From Chaetorhynchus papuensis (taxonomy: Eukaryota > Chordata > Aves > Passeriformes > Rhipiduridae): a stretch of DNA of 64,000 nucleotides. The notes below the pieces were generated by a model, which saw only the letters and a list, made by a program, of their open reading frames with translations, had not been told where the DNA came from and did no database searches. How positions within the stretch are numbered: position 1 is the stretch's first letter; each line of letters opens with the position of its first letter. A program made the position numbers and the translations under genes. The stretch covers positions 496,001-560,000 of the forward strand of contig VWYX01000257.1 in NCBI GenBank assembly GCA_013396525.1, read 5' to 3'. Of this stretch, positions 61,542 to 64,000 are shown piece after piece.

Positions 61542-64000
61542 GTAAGTACAATTCTATGGTGAAAGATGCAAAAGAATTTTATTATATTATTTTTATACTA
61601 GTTATTGAACTGCCATCTTCTTGTTGGCTGTTTTCTCTTCAGTATTTCATCGTTCTCCTGAGTGAATTGATACTTATTCAGTAGTGTAGTTACTCTCTTG
61701 TACGATGACATCACTGTTATTTTTCCTACAAGCTGGTGATGTAACACTTCTGTTAAGTGAAGATGTTCAGATACTAATTTTTTTTACTCGGAAATTGAAA
61801 TGTTTCAGTAAAATAATTTTTCTAAGTGGGAGGTGATGGGAATTACCCATCCTGATGTTTCCATCAGGAAGTGCCCTACTCTGCCTGAAGGTGTAAATTT
61901 TAAACCAGTTCACGCTGTTAAGCTTGTTTAAATTACTGTTTTTGTTTATGCTTAACTTACTAAGAATAATATACTTCAGAACAAAAAGGGCAATGTTAAT
62001 TTCATATGGAACCTAAAATCACTCTCCACTTTTGAACATCTGTGTAAAACTAGATGAGGAGAACATCCAAATCACTACTAAAGGAGACTGAAAGATTATG
62101 AAGGTGGGGGAAAATTTGTCCACCTGCTATACTCTGTAAATTATTTATATTAGTAATTTAGGTATGCTCTGCCTCTGAAGACTCGTCCTGCAGGACTAAC
62201 AATATGGTGCTATCAGAGGAGTCAGTTTCTAAATTATTTTGGTGAAAGGGTATGACTTTTTTTCTGCTGACCAGATCAGTTAAATGAATGCAGACCGTGT
62301 TACAAATGCTTTAGGTTCTCATGAGAAGGATACCTTTTACTTTTCCAGCTATTCCTAGTGAGGAAACAATGAATAAGCAATTCACACAATGCTCTTTTAC
62401 ATTATTAAAACAGCTGTAGTCTGCAGGAGGGGATTTTGCTCCCCTTCACAGGTGCAACTTCATGCATCAATCAAAAATGAACTGCTGCTTTCTCAGCGAC
62501 TGCCTGTGAAAGAAAAACCTGTTTTATATTCTATACCATAAAATTTTCTGTAGGGTTGCAAAGAATTTATTATGTATGTTCTGAGACATCCTAAGAGATG
62601 CTAGAAAATAAATGTTTTCCAGTTCTCAGCAGGACATTTTCCCCCTCCTCTGCCCCTTAAGTGTTTTTAGTAAAGGTGGGGAGGAAGCAAAATAGTTCCT
62701 TTGATTTTACTAACAGGTATCAGTTGCTTTTGCTCACTGTGTTTTGAGGGACTTGCATCCAAAAGCAGATGGTAATTTATTTCCCTGTGTTCTCACTCTA
62801 AGAGAAAACTGCTTGCAGCACGTCTTTTCTTCAGGGTGATGAAGACCAAGAATTCAGAACTCATACTGTCCTTTAGTGTGTTCTGAATATTCTTATATTT
62901 GGGTAAATAGCATGTACCTGTCGTCTGATGTAATTTAGAAATACTACTTACTGATAGCGACTTCTGTAGTGCCAAATGTGAAATTTCATTTCACTGTAAT
63001 ATTTTAATGTAGCATCTTTTGGGGTTGCCTGACTTTCTGACCCTGTAAGCTACTTGTCGAAATTTCCTGGCTCATCTGTGAGACCCATGCTTCTTGCTGC
63101 AGAGAGCTGCAGTAATAGGAAGCTGGGGAGCCAACCCACAGCCCTGGGATGGCAGTAGCTCCCTCAGATTCCATTGCTGTTAGGAGGTTGTGGCCTATAT
63201 TCTGCAACTTGGAGTGGGGAAAACTAGATAATGTTGGCCACCACAGCATTTACTGGTTTTATTCTTATATCTGTCTTGAGATAATAGTATTTAGTCTCTG
63301 TGCTTAAATTGCTTGCCACAGTTTGTCCATCCTTGGCTTATCTACATTTTTAAAATCCAAACCCTATGTGAATAGAAACTGTTAAAGTTGGTGTGCTGGA
63401 TTTGGCAAAAATGTAGGATAAGAAGGGAAGGGGAGTGGTTCAAATGGAAAGCACTTCAATCACTATGTATAATTTTTATGACTTCTATACATCAAATTTT
63501 TTGGAGGGGAAAGGTGAAAGGTGGAAGACTGCTTTGGAAGAGTAGCTTTCGCACTCTCATGCATTATCGAAATTGTGTGTTCATCTGGACCTAATTAATA
63601 CACTGCAAGAATATATAGATGTAGTTTTGCAGTAACAACCCTACCGAAAGTGTTTTAAGTTATATATAAAGGAATATAGAATACAGGTGGTGTTGTTTAA
63701 TCATCATTTGAAGTTAAAGTTTATAATTAAATTATATAATATGTGAAAAAAATATATTCTCTAGATTAGTATTTAGTATTCTGGTTATATCTTGCCTTAG
63801 GTTTCACTTCTAATGCTCTTTAAACTTTAAAAGAGGAAAATTGAAACAAAGTGACAAGTGATGTGTTTACTTTCTTTAGCAACAGTTTCTAATCAGGGCA
63901 GCTATGTGACTAAGCATGCCTATCATTTTATAGATGCTTGTTATAACATGTTTTTAGATAACTGCAGTTATGTAGTGTGAATGGGAATTGAAAAAGCCTT
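61542..64000 (+). other. PSPC1 intron 6, incomplete
   Basis: Strong donor GTAAGT at 61542. No following exon (which would encode the acidic/Met-rich start of the C-terminal region) is found before the window ends. Open frames here have no recognisable domain. Confidence 0.8.

Noticed and set aside
1..64000. CRISPR arrays, operons, tRNA or rRNA genes, phage or plasmid functions
   Set aside because: The window is vertebrate nuclear DNA with spliceosomal introns and CR1 elements. No such structures were seen.

Overview
The window looks like nuclear DNA from a bird. It holds one clear protein-coding gene split by spliceosomal introns, two CpG islands, and many CR1 LINE copies of different ages. 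Several CR1 copies end in the bird-type tail resembling ATTCTGTGA. There are also a few LTR (endogenous retrovirus) remnants, and no SINE was recognised. The species cannot be told from the sequence. Two assembly gaps are present (23695-23909 and 43553-43572).

Layout. Positions 1 to about 10.3 kb are gene-free apart from one CR1. From about 10.3 to 13.95 kb lies a large GC-rich CpG island. It has no convincing coding exon but several good minus-strand splice-donor sequences, so it is probably the promoter and 5' untranslated exons of a gene running leftwards out of the window. By human 13q12.11 gene order (PSPC1 head-to-head with ZMYM5/ZMYM2) the best guess is ZMYM2, but no ZMYM2 coding exon is visible. 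From 14 to 49.6 kb is intergenic DNA with at least seven CR1 segments, including two or three very old ones. It also holds a nested stack (LTRs inside an ancient CR1, with a further solo LTR inside), an LTR-type insertion inside another CR1, a GAAAT-rich foldback repeat, a minus-strand CCAAT/TATA promoter-like block and a good CTCF-like motif.

From 49.6 kb to the right edge is PSPC1 (paraspeckle component 1), plus strand. A CpG-island promoter is followed by six coding exons whose splice phases join into 390 uninterrupted codons. These cover the N-terminal tail, RRM1, RRM2, the NOPS segment and most of the coiled coil. The C-terminal exons lie beyond 64000. A CR1 copy ends only 441 bp before the start codon.

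No CRISPR array, operon, tRNA or rRNA was seen. No wholly new biological system is evident. The best leads are regulatory or repeat structures: the divergent island, the 35.5 kb promoter-like block, the 46.7 kb perfect inverted repeat, and the nested mobile elements. CR1 and LTR calls come from recognising family sequence by eye, so their edges are approximate unless a target-site duplication is given.
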